A model generated the notes under the pieces. That model was not told the DNA's origin. It made no database searches and was given only the letters and a program-made list of their open reading frames with translations. A stretch of 32,932 nt of DNA from NCBI GenBank assembly GCA_020832805.1, contig JAFIED010000122.1, positions 1 through 32,932 on the forward strand, in the 5' to 3' direction. This document shows, in pieces, positions 25,655-32,932 of the stretch (positions are counted from its first letter, which is position 1; the number at the start of each line of letters is the position of its first letter). This stretch comes from Pararhodobacter sp. GTDB taxonomy: Bacteria; Pseudomonadota; Alphaproteobacteria; Rhodobacterales; Rhodobacteraceae. The position numbers were made by a program, and so were the translations under genes.

Positions 25655-25729
25655 ATGCTCGGCTTGCAGATGTCGATCAGTCTATGTGCGCGATCTTAAC
25701 AAAACCCGACCTGCGCTGCTGCTGCGTCA

Positions 25730-25761
25730 CGGGTCAGACGGGTTGCTGACCTGATGACCCG
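25730..25761. promoter_or_regulatory. Cluster of GGTCA/TGACC half-sites upstream of the hybrid kinase
   Basis: CGGGTCA (25730-25736) pairs with TGACCCG (25755-25761), and within the same stretch GGTCAG (25732-25737) pairs with CTGACC (25746-25751). Three related half-sites lie 76-107 bp upstream of the kinase start at 25654. This looks like a regulator-binding region. Confidence 0.35.
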
Positions 25762-26074
25762 GCAGTCGCGGCAGGAGGGCGGGAAGCACCTTTTTCAGTG
25801 CTGCCCGGCGTCGCCGACCCGGTGATGGCTGCCGCGGGGCGCTGTTCTGCAACCCGGTCGGTAAGCTGACGGGGCTGGCGCCGCATGTGGTGTCACAATG
25901 GCTGAGCTTCCACCCGCTGGATGTGACAGCATAAGGGCGCATGGGCTTGCCGCCTCTGATCTCAAGGCAAAGCAAAGCAAGCCATCGCCGAGATGCGATT
26001 GCCTTCAAGACGCTGTATGGTTTTGTTGCTGTAGATGACGACATGGCGAAAGACACCACGCGGCCAAAGGCGGT
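25762..26074. other. Intergenic segment, possibly a gene remnant
   Basis: No intact gene is seen. A plus-strand frame at about 25830-25935 ends in protein-like sequence (CNPVGKLTGLAPHVV...) but has no start. A 10-bp direct repeat CGCGGCCAAA occurs at 26059-26068 and 26080-26089, across the end of the isochorismatase-like gene. Confidence 0.35.
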
Positions 26075-26692
26075 TCACGCGCGGCCAAACTGCTTTGCTA
26101 TCGCCGAGAAAGGCACGACGTCGGCATATTTCTGTTCCATGTCGAACAGATTGGCCTCATGCGGCGCTTTCGCCCGGTCCCCCACGCAATCTTTTGCAAC
26201 GGTGACACGAAAGCCCCAAGACATGGCGTCCACCACACTGGCGCGCACGCATCCGGATGTCGTGCATCCTGCAACGACGACGCTGTCCACACCGCGAGAG
26301 ATCAGCCACTGGGTCAGTGCCGTACCGAAGAAGGCAGAGGGAACCGTTTTGTCCACGACCAGTTCGCCCGCAGCAGGGGCGAGCGCGTCGACCACCTGAC
26401 GTGCCGGGTTCGATGCTGTCAGTGCGGCAAGGGCCGGCACTTTTGCACAGAACGGGTTCTTGTCTGCGCCATCGGCTGCAAAGGTGATCCTGCTATGGGC
26501 CACAGGCCAATTGCTCGACCTTGCAAAGTGAAGCAAGGGGCGAGACGCGGCGATGGCCTGCGCGATGTTCCCCCCGCCCAGCATTTCAGGGTCGGCAAAC
26601 CCGTTGACAAAATCGATCAGCAACAGGGCCGGTCGCGCGCCCATGCCTGTCTCCTTGCCAAAGCCCTGGCGGTCATACACATCGTCAGTCAT
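26075..26692 (-). CDS. Isochorismatase-like (cysteine hydrolase) family protein
   Basis: A 205-residue hydrolase of the isochorismatase/N-carbamoylsarcosine amidase superfamily. The catalytic triad is visible: Asp in LLIDFVNGFADP, Lys in VVDKTVPSAFFGT, and Cys in AGCTTSGCVRASV, with the preceding cis-peptide-type segment. Members split amide, carbamoyl or enol-ether bonds of small molecules; the AGCTTSGCV pattern is closest to the amidase (carbamoylsarcosine/nicotinamidase-like) side. Start ATG 26692 is chosen because GGAG lies about 8 nt upstream. The frame extends 24 codons further up without such a site. It stands alone, flanked by the kinase cluster and by decayed DNA, so no pathway can be assigned. 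Confidence 0.9.
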   Translation of the reverse strand: MTDDVYDRQGFGKETGMGARPALLLIDFVNGFADPEMLGGGNIAQAIAASRPLLHFARSSNWPVAHSRITFAADGADKNPFCAKVPALAALTASNPARQVVDALAPAAGELVVDKTVPSAFFGTALTQWLISRGVDSVVVAGCTTSGCVRASVVDAMSWGFRVTVAKDCVGDRAKAPHEANLFDMEQKYADVVPFSAIAKQFGRA

Positions 26693-26764
26693 GCATCGGT
26701 CTCCTTTTTTCGGAAAGTCTTGCGTGATCCGGAAAGCGGCTTCCAGATCATCCCATCGGATCAT

Positions 26765-27199
26765 GCGCCCCGCACCAGCGCACTCGATCCGCCGTATCGA
26801 CGGGTCCGCATGCGGTTCTCTGAAAGGCGCTCGACCATGATGACGCCGCGCTTGCCTGCGGCGACCAGTATTGCACGACGCGAAAGTTGCGCAAGAACAC
26901 AGTGGATATCGATGTCGTGGAAACCATCATCGTTGCGCCAATGCTGTTTGAACCAACCTCGATAGGGTTCATGGCGCCGATGCCGCGGCCCTTGCCTCCC
27001 CGCAGCGGACGTGGGTGGAGCGGTAGAACTCGCCGAGGCGAAGCGAGGCCGCCTCCTGGACGCGGATCGCCATCTGATCAGATCCGGTTCCGGGCGATCA
27101 CCCCGGCGGCGGTCAAAGGCTTTTTGCTGTCCTTGGGCGTGGTTCAGCGCGGCCTTCAGGCGATCAAAAGCCTCGCGCCTGGGCCCGTTCAGCAAACCG
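26765..27199. other. Decayed DNA without an intact gene
   Basis: Open frames on both strands are long only because of base composition. A minus-strand reading around 27070-27200 contains a helix-like stretch (LNGPRREAFDRLKAALNHAQ) that could be a mobile-element or replication-protein remnant, but I cannot name it. The segment ends abruptly at the VCBS repeat that starts at about 27200. Confidence 0.4.
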
Positions 27200-27531
27200 G
27201 CGAGCATCAAAGGCGATACCTTCGGCGCGGTCATGGAGGACGGCGGCGCGGCGCAGATGACGGGCGACACGGCGGTGGTGATCGACCTCGATCCCGGCGA
27301 GGACCGTTTCCGCAATGTCGCCCCGACGACGCTGCAGGGAGCCTTCGGCAGTTTCAGCTTCGATGCCGCAACGGGGCCTGGACCTATACGCTGGACAATG
27401 ACTCCGAGGCGGTCAAGTCGCTGCTTGGGGAAGCCATCGTTACGGACTCTTTCCTTGACATGAGCCTTGACGGTACCGCCTCGAAATCCATCACGGTCTG
27501 GGTGACCCGGCACGGTTTTACAGACACCTGA
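27200..27531 (+). pseudogene. Orphan frameshifted VCBS repeat
   Basis: This is one VCBS-type repeat unit on the plus strand, opposite to the large protein at 27891-32932. It starts ASIKGDTFGAVMEDGG and continues through VVIDLDPGEDRFRNV and GAFGSFSFDAATG. At about 27376 the frame shifts by one base inside a GGGG run, after which AWTYTLDNDSEAVKSL and LDGTASKSITVWV continue in the next frame up to a TGA. The unit aligns along its full length with the third VCBS repeat of the big gene (GDATGRVVEDD, DPDPGEDRF, GVWSYKLDNDAEAV, SLDGTASEMITV). No start codon context, signal or neighbouring repeats remain, so it is a fragment. Confidence 0.8.
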
Positions 27532-27544
27532 TCGTGCAGAGCGG

Positions 27545-27738
27545 CCATTGACGCTGACTCAGAAGAAACCGACAGCGCGGGCACCCGCTACGATGCTTGT
27601 ACCTTTGTGTTCGACGACATCGACCGCTTCCATAACCCGCTTGGGCGGCACTCGAAACTGGGTGATCTCAGCCCCATGGTGTTCGAGGCCCGCGCTATTC
27701 CGGCTAAACCGGCGCCCACGAAACTGGAAAGAGATTAA
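27545..27738 (+). pseudogene. C-terminal remnant of an IS3-family transposase (OrfB)
   Basis: The reading frame ending at TAA 27736-27738 gives FVFDDIDRFHNPLGRHSKLG, followed by LSPMVFEARA. This matches the conserved end of IS3-family OrfB integrases (FDYIExFYNxxRRHSxLGYLSP). The second Arg of the RRH motif and the Tyr of LGYLSP are changed, and the DDE catalytic part is missing. It directly follows the orphan VCBS fragment on the same strand, suggesting that an insertion-sequence-related rearrangement moved both. The terminal inverted repeat was not identified. Confidence 0.7.
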
Positions 27739-27757
27739 CCCTGTCACACCAGGGGAA

Positions 27758-27775
27758 ACCCGGCTACAGCCGGGT
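27758..27775 (-). terminator. Possible intrinsic terminator of the giant gene
   Basis: ACCCGGC and GCCGGGT form a perfect 7-bp stem with a 4-nt loop. On the minus strand the stem is followed by TTCCCC, a short pyrimidine run, about 115 nt past the giant gene's stop at 27891. Moderate support. Confidence 0.45.
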
Positions 27776-27890
27776 GGGTGGAATGCTTTCGCTGCGGCAA
27801 GTGGCAGAGGGGTGGGCCTGACATCGGAGGTTCTTCGCCCGCACCAGATACTCGAAAGCCCCCTTTGCATTCCCTACCCCACCGCTACCG

Positions 27891-30800
27891 TCAGGCGAAT
27901 TCCTGCATTGATCCCAGCAGAATTCCCTTCATGCCCACCTCGGTCTCCTGGTCCAATCCATTGACCGCGATGCCGATGTCGTAGGCAACCGTGCCGCGGT
28001 CGACTTGCGACAGATCCGCATCGGCATCGATGAACACCCACCTTGGGGCGTGTGCCCCCTCCAGCCCGACGGCCACGCGCAACACGTCCAGCGCGTCAGC
28101 GGCGGTGATCTGGCCGTCGCCATTGATATCGGCGGCGATCATGGCTTCGGGCGCTGCCGGACCGAAGCTTGGCGCCACTCCAACTGCGAGGCGCAGGACA
28201 TCCAGCGCGTCGGCGGCGGAGAGGCGACCGTCGGCATCCGGGTCATAGGCGCGGGATGCACCAAGATGGCCGGACAGGCCAGCGGCACGCGCGAAGCCGA
28301 AGGACCCGTTGGCGCCTGTCTCCGTATCGAGACTTGCGCCGTCATCGGGCGAGAATGTCACCCTGACCCCTTCCAGCGCACGCCCGCCGGGTGTTGTCAC
28401 CAGCCCCTGAAGGTCATGAGGCGGTAGCGGTGCCGGCTCAACAGGATCTGGCACTGGCGTTTCAGAGTCAGGCGCAGCTATACCACGGATGGTGACGGTG
28501 ATCATCTCGCTGGCGGTGCCGTCCAGGCTGGTCACGGTCAGGCTGTCGGTAACCTCTGCGCCCTCGGGTAGCGCTTGCACGGCCTCGGCATCGTTGTCGA
28601 GCTTGTAGGACCAGACGCCGGTCTCGGGGTCGAAGGTGAAGGTGCCGAAGTCTCCCGCCAGAGCGTCTGGTTCGGGCTCGCGAAACCTGTCCTCGCCCGG
28701 ATCGGGGTCGGTGATCGTCAGCGTGCCGCCGGCATGGCTGCGGTCGGGGTCGTCCTCGACAACCCGACCGGTGGCATCGCCTGCGATCAGGGCAGGTGTG
28801 TTTCCGGGTGGTGCCTCCGGCTCGGGCTCTGCCTCCGGTTCGGGCGGCGGCTCAGGATGCGGCGCAGGGTCTGGCTCAGGCTCGGTCTGTGGTGCCTGGG
28901 GGTCTTCCAGGCCGGTCCATGTCCGGAAGGAAAAATCTGTCCGGTCGCCGAGGAAACTCAGGCTATATTCGGTGCCGGCCTGAACCTGAAAGCTTCCGTC
29001 GATGACCGCCGCATCGTCATTCCGAACCAGTTGTCGAGAACTCGACCCGCCGCTGGACGTGCGCGTGAGCAGCGACAGCGAGATTGGCACCTCGTCGCCC
29101 GTGATCTGGAAAGAGACGGTGCCGGTTTCTTCCGGCTTGAAACGCAGGCGCTGTAGGAACGCGCCGGTTTCCTCGGATGCGTCGACACCAAGCGTCTGGC
29201 CTATCCGGTAATGGTCGCTCAAGGAGTTTCTGTCCGCAACACCCGGTACCACATCAAGCCAATAGCCGGATGAGGCGCCCTGGAAGCCGTCAACCAGCAA
29301 GTCGTAGGTCATGCCCGCCTGAACCGCGAAGCTGGTCGCCTCGTTCCACCGGCTGGGATAATCCGACCAGGCGACGAGTACGCCCTCGGCATCGAAGACC
29401 CACAGGTCCAGATCGTCGGTAAGGTCTTCCAGCGTGGCAGAGACCACCTTGTCCTGCATGGCGGTAAACCGGAACCAGTCCTGCGGATTGTCCGTGGCCG
29501 AAATCTCGCCTCTGGCCGCCCCGCCGATCACGACAGGTGGAGCGTCTTCGGCCGAATTGCCGGCCGACGGGGCGATGCTGGTGCCGGCAATCGTGACGGT
29601 GATGGTTTCGGACGCTGTGCCGTCGATGCTGCGCACGGGTAGGGTTTCGGTGACCGTATCACGCCGGTCGATCGTCGGCGCGTCGTCATCAAGCGTGAAG
29701 GCCCAGACGCCGGTTTCGGCGTCGAAGTCGAAACGGCCATGTGTTCGGCGCAGGAAGTTGAGATTGCTTATCGTCTGGAAACGATCCTCACCCGCGTCCG
29801 GGTCGATGACGGTCAGTACACCGGAAGCGTCCAGATTCCCGGTGCCGTCCTGAATAATCAGGGCGCCACTGTCGCCCTCGATCCGGGCGTGGTCGTTTGT
29901 GCCCTGCACCGTCACCGTGATTGTCTCGCGCGCGGTGCCGTCGATGCTGGACACGCTCAGCCTGTCGAAAACCTCGGTGCCGCCGGGCAGTGACTGTACG
30001 GCGTCGGAATCGTTGTCCAGCGTGTAGGACCAGGCACCGGTTGCCGCGTCAAAGGCGAAGCGGCCATAGTGGCCCTGCAGGGCGCCCGGCTCGGGGGCGG
30101 CAAAGCGATTCTCGCCGGGGTCCGGATCACTGACGCTCAGCTGCCCCTCGGCGCGCTGGCGGCTCTCGTCATCCTCGATCACCAGTCCCGAAAGGGTGCC
30201 GGCAATGCGCGCGGGCTGGTTGCCGCCGGCGGTATCGTCGGGGTCGGGGATCACGATGGGCGTTGCTACGGAGCCGGTCTGGGGCAACTGCCCCCCGGCC
30301 TCGGCCACGGCATGCAGGAAATAGGTTCCCGGCTCCAGATCGCCGAAATCCCAGCGCAGCCCCCGCTGGCTTTCCTGTGGTGAGCCCGAGCTGAAGGTCG
30401 TGCTGACCTGGATCTGCTGGCCTGATGCAACATCCGGTTCGGTGCTGGCGAAAAAGGCTACGCGGGGCCATTCATCGATGCCGCCTGTCACAACCAGGTC
30501 CAGATCGGCGGTGCGGTTGACGCCGTCCACCTGCAGCACCTCAAGCCGCACTGCCAGCGCCGGCATCATATCCGACGCGTTGTAGTTGACCGTGCCGCCG
30601 GACGGGCCCCCAACCAGTTCGATATCCCAGATCCCGCTTTCGGGGTGGCGGATGGCGACATGGCGCGAAGTGCTGCTGCTCAGCGCCTCGACGATCTCGA
30701 TATCCGGATCCGCGGCGAGATCGGCTTCGGTCAGCCTGGTGCCGTCGGGGCGGATAACGACCAGTCGCGCGCCCTCTGACGGCGTTTCCCATTGCGCCGA

Positions 30801-32932
30801 CAGAATAACCACCTGTTGCGACGGGTCCAGCAGCCAGCTGCCGATCAGTTCGATCTCGGCGCCCGACAAGTTCCGGAATTCGCCGTCGAAACCCAGCTTG
30901 AAGCCCTTGGCGAATTCACGCTGGAAGACGCTGAAGGTTGTCCATGCGGCGATGTAGTCATTCGACATGTCGCCGTCATCGGAATAGACCATCCGCACAT
31001 TGCCGGATACCGACCCGATCAGCGGCAGGTTGATCGCGCCCTTGGCGTTCAGCGTCGTGGCCAGATGCGCAGAACGCCCCGTGCCGGCCTGGAACACGTC
31101 CAGCCGCGCCTCGCCGGAATAGACCGAGCCCAGCAACTGCCCCTCCAGCGATGCCGACAGCGCTGCGCGCCCCAGGTCGGCCTCGATTCGGCCTGACAGG
31201 CTGGCCAGTTCGAAGTTGAAGAACGCCTCGCCATCGATGCCCAGAAAGCGGCTCATGAAGGCCTGCGCGCCGGCCACCGCGCTGTCGCCGAACAGCCAGC
31301 CCAGCCGGGATGTCAGGGTAAACCCTGCCGAGACCGACTGTTCCGAGAAAATGCCGGTGATTGCCCCCCTCAGCGGGGTCGGCAACCCACCGCTGGAGGT
31401 GCCGAAAGTATAGAGAACCTCGGCACTGAATTCGCGGCCAAGCCCGGGGTCGTCCGGCCGCGCAGCCAGCCCCTCGATACCGATCGAGCCGCCGTTAAGG
31501 AACAGCCCGGTAGCACCCAGCGGGTAGCTGACCCCCTCCAGGCCGAAATGCAGGCTGTCGATGACCAGCGGCTCCCACGAGCCGGTCACCGTGCCATTTG
31601 CAACAACCCCCGCACCCAGAAAGGGCAAGGCAGCCTCGACCGTGCCGGCAAAGCTTTGCGCAGGGGTATCGATCTGAAACCCCAGCTCGCGGATCAGGCT
31701 GGTGGTGCTGGTATAGGTCAGCGAACCGACGATATCCCAGTCCAGCGCGCCGTCATCATCAAGGGAAAACCGGATGAACCGGTCGCCGCGCTGGTAAAGC
31801 TCTGGCCCCTCGCGCGTGCCCGCCAGATCCAGCGCCAGGCGACTGACCTGCAACGTATCCAGTTGCGAGGCCAGCGCCCCGGTCAGCGAGGCCACCGCCC
31901 GGCCGCTGAAATAGAGGTCGTTGTTCAGCCCGTCGTAATCGATGCCGATATCGGTAAAGGCCAGGTCCAGCCCCGCATTGCCGCCCAGCGAAAACGCTAC
32001 ATCCGGGATCCAGTCTGCCGTGCCCAGAAGGCCGGGACCAAAGCGCATGCCCGTCTCGCCGAACTGCAGGGAAAGCGGCGCGCCGGTGGTGTTGAAATCC
32101 TCGAAGAGGCGCGGAAAGATCAGGTCGGCGGCCAGCGCGACCTCGGTCTCGCGCAGGGTGAGTTGCGAGAAATCGACGCCGACCAGCCCGTTCACCAGGC
32201 CGAAATGGTTGCTGTCGGCCTGAAAACTGTTGGCGGCAAGCGATTGTGTGTCGAAGGTCATCTGCCCGGTGAACAGCCGCTCGCCGGTGCCGCCGGCCAG
32301 AAGCGTGCCGTCCACGGTGATGCCGTCGCTGCGCACCGAAACGGTGCCGTCGTGCAATTCCAGCAGATAGCGGTCGCCGGCTTCGTGGCCGATATGGACG
32401 ACCGCCCCCTCGACACTGGTGATCAGGGCGTCGGCGACATCCCAGCCCAGGTCGGATTTCAGCGAGATGAGCGAGTCAGGGAAAGGCAGGAAATACTCTG
32501 CCTCCGGGGCGGGGGGGATGACAAAGGAAGGGTCGGCGGGTTCGAAACCAAGCGACAGGCTGTAGCGGTCACCCCAGGGCGAATCGTAATTCTGGGGCTG
32601 CCAGACCCGGATCAGATATTCGCTCTCTGCCGTGATCTCGCTGGTCGATACGCGCCACCTACTAACGCCATCGGTACTACTGCTGACCATACCGGGCACT
32701 GGTTCACCATCCGGCGAAAACAGCAAGGTGGCCAGACCGCCGCCTGATCTCATGTCTGACATCGAGATGGTCAGCGTTCCGTCGAAGGGTGCGAAAAACA
32801 GGTAATAGTGGCCAGTCGCCCCGTCGAAATCATCGGTCCGTGATACGGTGTCGCGCACGGTCAGCACGCGGGCGCTGCCCCAATACGGAGTCAGGTCCAA
32901 ATCAAACCATTGCGCATGGGGCGGGGGCGGCG
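27891..32932 (-). CDS. Giant PPC/VCBS/dockerin-type surface or secreted protein (5' end outside the window)
   Basis: At least 1,680 residues; the frame stays open through the right edge with a Pro-rich lead (PPPPHAQWF), so the true N-terminus and any signal lie beyond it. From the visible N-terminus: a PPC-like beta domain (about 32560-32890); some 650 residues of repetitive beta-strand sequence with no family I recognise; two VCBS repeats; a second PPC-like domain (DNPQDWFRFTAMQDKVVSATL); another beta domain; a Pro/Glu linker; a third VCBS repeat; a carboxypeptidase-regulatory-like beta domain (LQGLVTTPGGRALEGVRVTF); and a dockerin-like pair near the C-terminus. VCBS and PPC modules are typical of secreted adhesins and matrix proteins. 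No RTX nonapeptides were seen. Probable role: cell-surface or extracellular adhesion; the secretion route cannot be read. Confidence 0.85.
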   Translation of the reverse strand, partial: PPPPHAQWFDLDLTPYWGSARVLTVRDTVSRTDDFDGATGHYYLFFAPFDGTLTISMSDMRSGGGLATLLFSPDGEPVPGMVSSSTDGVSRWRVSTSEITAESEYLIRVWQPQNYDSPWGDRYSLSLGFEPADPSFVIPPAPEAEYFLPFPDSLISLKSDLGWDVADALITSVEGAVVHIGHEAGDRYLLELHDGTVSVRSDGITVDGTLLAGGTGERLFTGQMTFDTQSLAANSFQADSNHFGLVNGLVGVDFSQLTLRETEVALAADLIFPRLFEDFNTTGAPLSLQFGETGMRFGPGLLGTADWIPDVAFSLGGNAGLDLAFTDIGIDYDGLNNDLYFSGRAVASLTGALASQLDTLQVSRLALDLAGTREGPELYQRGDRFIRFSLDDDGALDWDIVGSLTYTSTTSLIRELGFQIDTPAQSFAGTVEAALPFLGAGVVANGTVTGSWEPLVIDSLHFGLEGVSYPLGATGLFLNGGSIGIEGLAARPDDPGLGREFSAEVLYTFGTSSGGLPTPLRGAITGIFSEQSVSAGFTLTSRLGWLFGDSAVAGAQAFMSRFLGIDGEAFFNFELASLSGRIEADLGRAALSASLEGQLLGSVYSGEARLDVFQAGTGRSAHLATTLNAKGAINLPLIGSVSGNVRMVYSDDGDMSNDYIAAWTTFSVFQREFAKGFKLGFDGEFRNLSGAEIELIGSWLLDPSQQVVILSAQWETPSEGARLVVIRPDGTRLTEADLAADPDIEIVEALSSSTSRHVAIRHPESGIWDIELVGGPSGGTVNYNASDMMPALAVRLEVLQVDGVNRTADLDLVVTGGIDEWPRVAFFASTEPDVASGQQIQVSTTFSSGSPQESQRGLRWDFGDLEPGTYFLHAVAEAGGQLPQTGSVATPIVIPDPDDTAGGNQPARIAGTLSGLVIEDDESRQRAEGQLSVSDPDPGENRFAAPEPGALQGHYGRFAFDAATGAWSYTLDNDSDAVQSLPGGTEVFDRLSVSSIDGTARETITVTVQGTNDHARIEGDSGALIIQDGTGNLDASGVLTVIDPDAGEDRFQTISNLNFLRRTHGRFDFDAETGVWAFTLDDDAPTIDRRDTVTETLPVRSIDGTASETITVTIAGTSIAPSAGNSAEDAPPVVIGGAARGEISATDNPQDWFRFTAMQDKVVSATLEDLTDDLDLWVFDAEGVLVAWSDYPSRWNEATSFAVQAGMTYDLLVDGFQGASSGYWLDVVPGVADRNSLSDHYRIGQTLGVDASEETGAFLQRLRFKPEETGTVSFQITGDEVPISLSLLTRTSSGGSSSRQLVRNDDAAVIDGSFQVQAGTEYSLSFLGDRTDFSFRTWTGLEDPQAPQTEPEPDPAPHPEPPPEPEAEPEPEAPPGNTPALIAGDATGRVVEDDPDRSHAGGTLTITDPDPGEDRFREPEPDALAGDFGTFTFDPETGVWSYKLDNDAEAVQALPEGAEVTDSLTVTSLDGTASEMITVTIRGIAAPDSETPVPDPVEPAPLPPHDLQGLVTTPGGRALEGVRVTFSPDDGASLDTETGANGSFGFARAAGLSGHLGASRAYDPDADGRLSAADALDVLRLAVGVAPSFGPAAPEAMIAADINGDGQITAADALDVLRVAVGLEGAHAPRWVFIDADADLSQVDRGTVAYDIGIAVNGLDQETEVGMKGILLGSMQEFA
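28056..28244 (-). other. Dockerin-like calcium-binding pair within the giant protein
   Basis: Two near-identical segments, DPDADGRLSAADALDVLRLA and DINGDGQITAADALDVLRVA, are 38 residues apart. Each has the dockerin/EF-hand loop spacing (Asp/Asn at positions 1, 3, 5 and Asp at 12) followed by a helix. The DNA also repeats. A 54-residue tail follows to the C-terminus. Confidence 0.75.
28475..30216 (-). repeat. Three VCBS repeats in the giant protein
   Basis: Repeat units lie at about 29892-30216, 29581-29891 and 28475-28793. Each has the pattern GxLxxxDPDxGExRF, then a GxFxFDxxTGxWxYxLDND-like strand, then SxDGTAxExITVTV. The third is separated from the first two by a PPC-like domain, a second beta domain and a Pro/Glu linker. 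Confidence 0.85.

Overview
The window looks like a chromosomal segment of an alphaproteobacterium, most likely Rhodobacterales (Roseobacter/Rhodobacter-type). It is G+C-rich by eye, has ATGA-coupled operons, a TRAP transporter, a CtrA-like response regulator and large VCBS-repeat proteins. This placement comes from gene content and protein style, not from a marker gene. No rRNA, tRNA, CRISPR array or replication origin was seen.

Region 1 (about 0.3-14.7 kb) is catabolic. A minus-strand unit encodes a Baeyer-Villiger monooxygenase with a long N-terminal extension, a CaiC-like acyl-CoA ligase and a TetR regulator. It diverges from a plus-strand SxxK serine hydrolase/esterase. The shared intergenic space carries two clear dyads that overlap a plausible promoter. 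Next come a TRAP transporter (dctP, dctQ, dctM), an iron-type alcohol dehydrogenase/maleylacetate-reductase-like enzyme, and a tightly coupled operon of a VOC protein, an alpha-methylacyl-CoA racemase-like protein and a second acyl-CoA ligase. Read together: import of a carboxylate, oxidation of a ketone to an ester or lactone, hydrolysis, oxidation of an alcohol, CoA activation and handling of a branched acyl-CoA. The substrate cannot be read from the sequence.

Region 2 (14.8-15.5 kb) holds a small M15-type zinc peptidase with a C-terminal membrane helix.

Region 3 (15.9-25.7 kb) is a dense signalling island. It contains a CtrA-like OmpR-family regulator (plus strand) facing a minus-strand series: a cytosolic hybrid kinase (REC-PAS-PAS-HK-REC), a small exported sulfite-oxidase-fold protein with no cysteine, a membrane hybrid kinase with REC and HPt domains, a soluble GAF/multi-PAS kinase, and a NarL/LuxR-type regulator. 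The exported protein and the membrane kinase overlap by four bases and the two kinases overlap by one. This is the best candidate in the window for an undescribed system: a periplasmic ligand/redox sensor feeding a branched phosphorelay with two different DNA-binding outputs.

Region 4 (26.1-32.9 kb) has an isochorismatase-like hydrolase, a stretch of decayed DNA with one orphan, frameshifted, inverted VCBS repeat and the C-terminus of an IS3-type transposase, and then a very large secreted-type protein (more than 1,680 residues, cut by the right window edge). That protein has PPC-like beta domains, three VCBS repeats, a Pro/Glu linker and a C-terminal dockerin-like calcium-binding pair.
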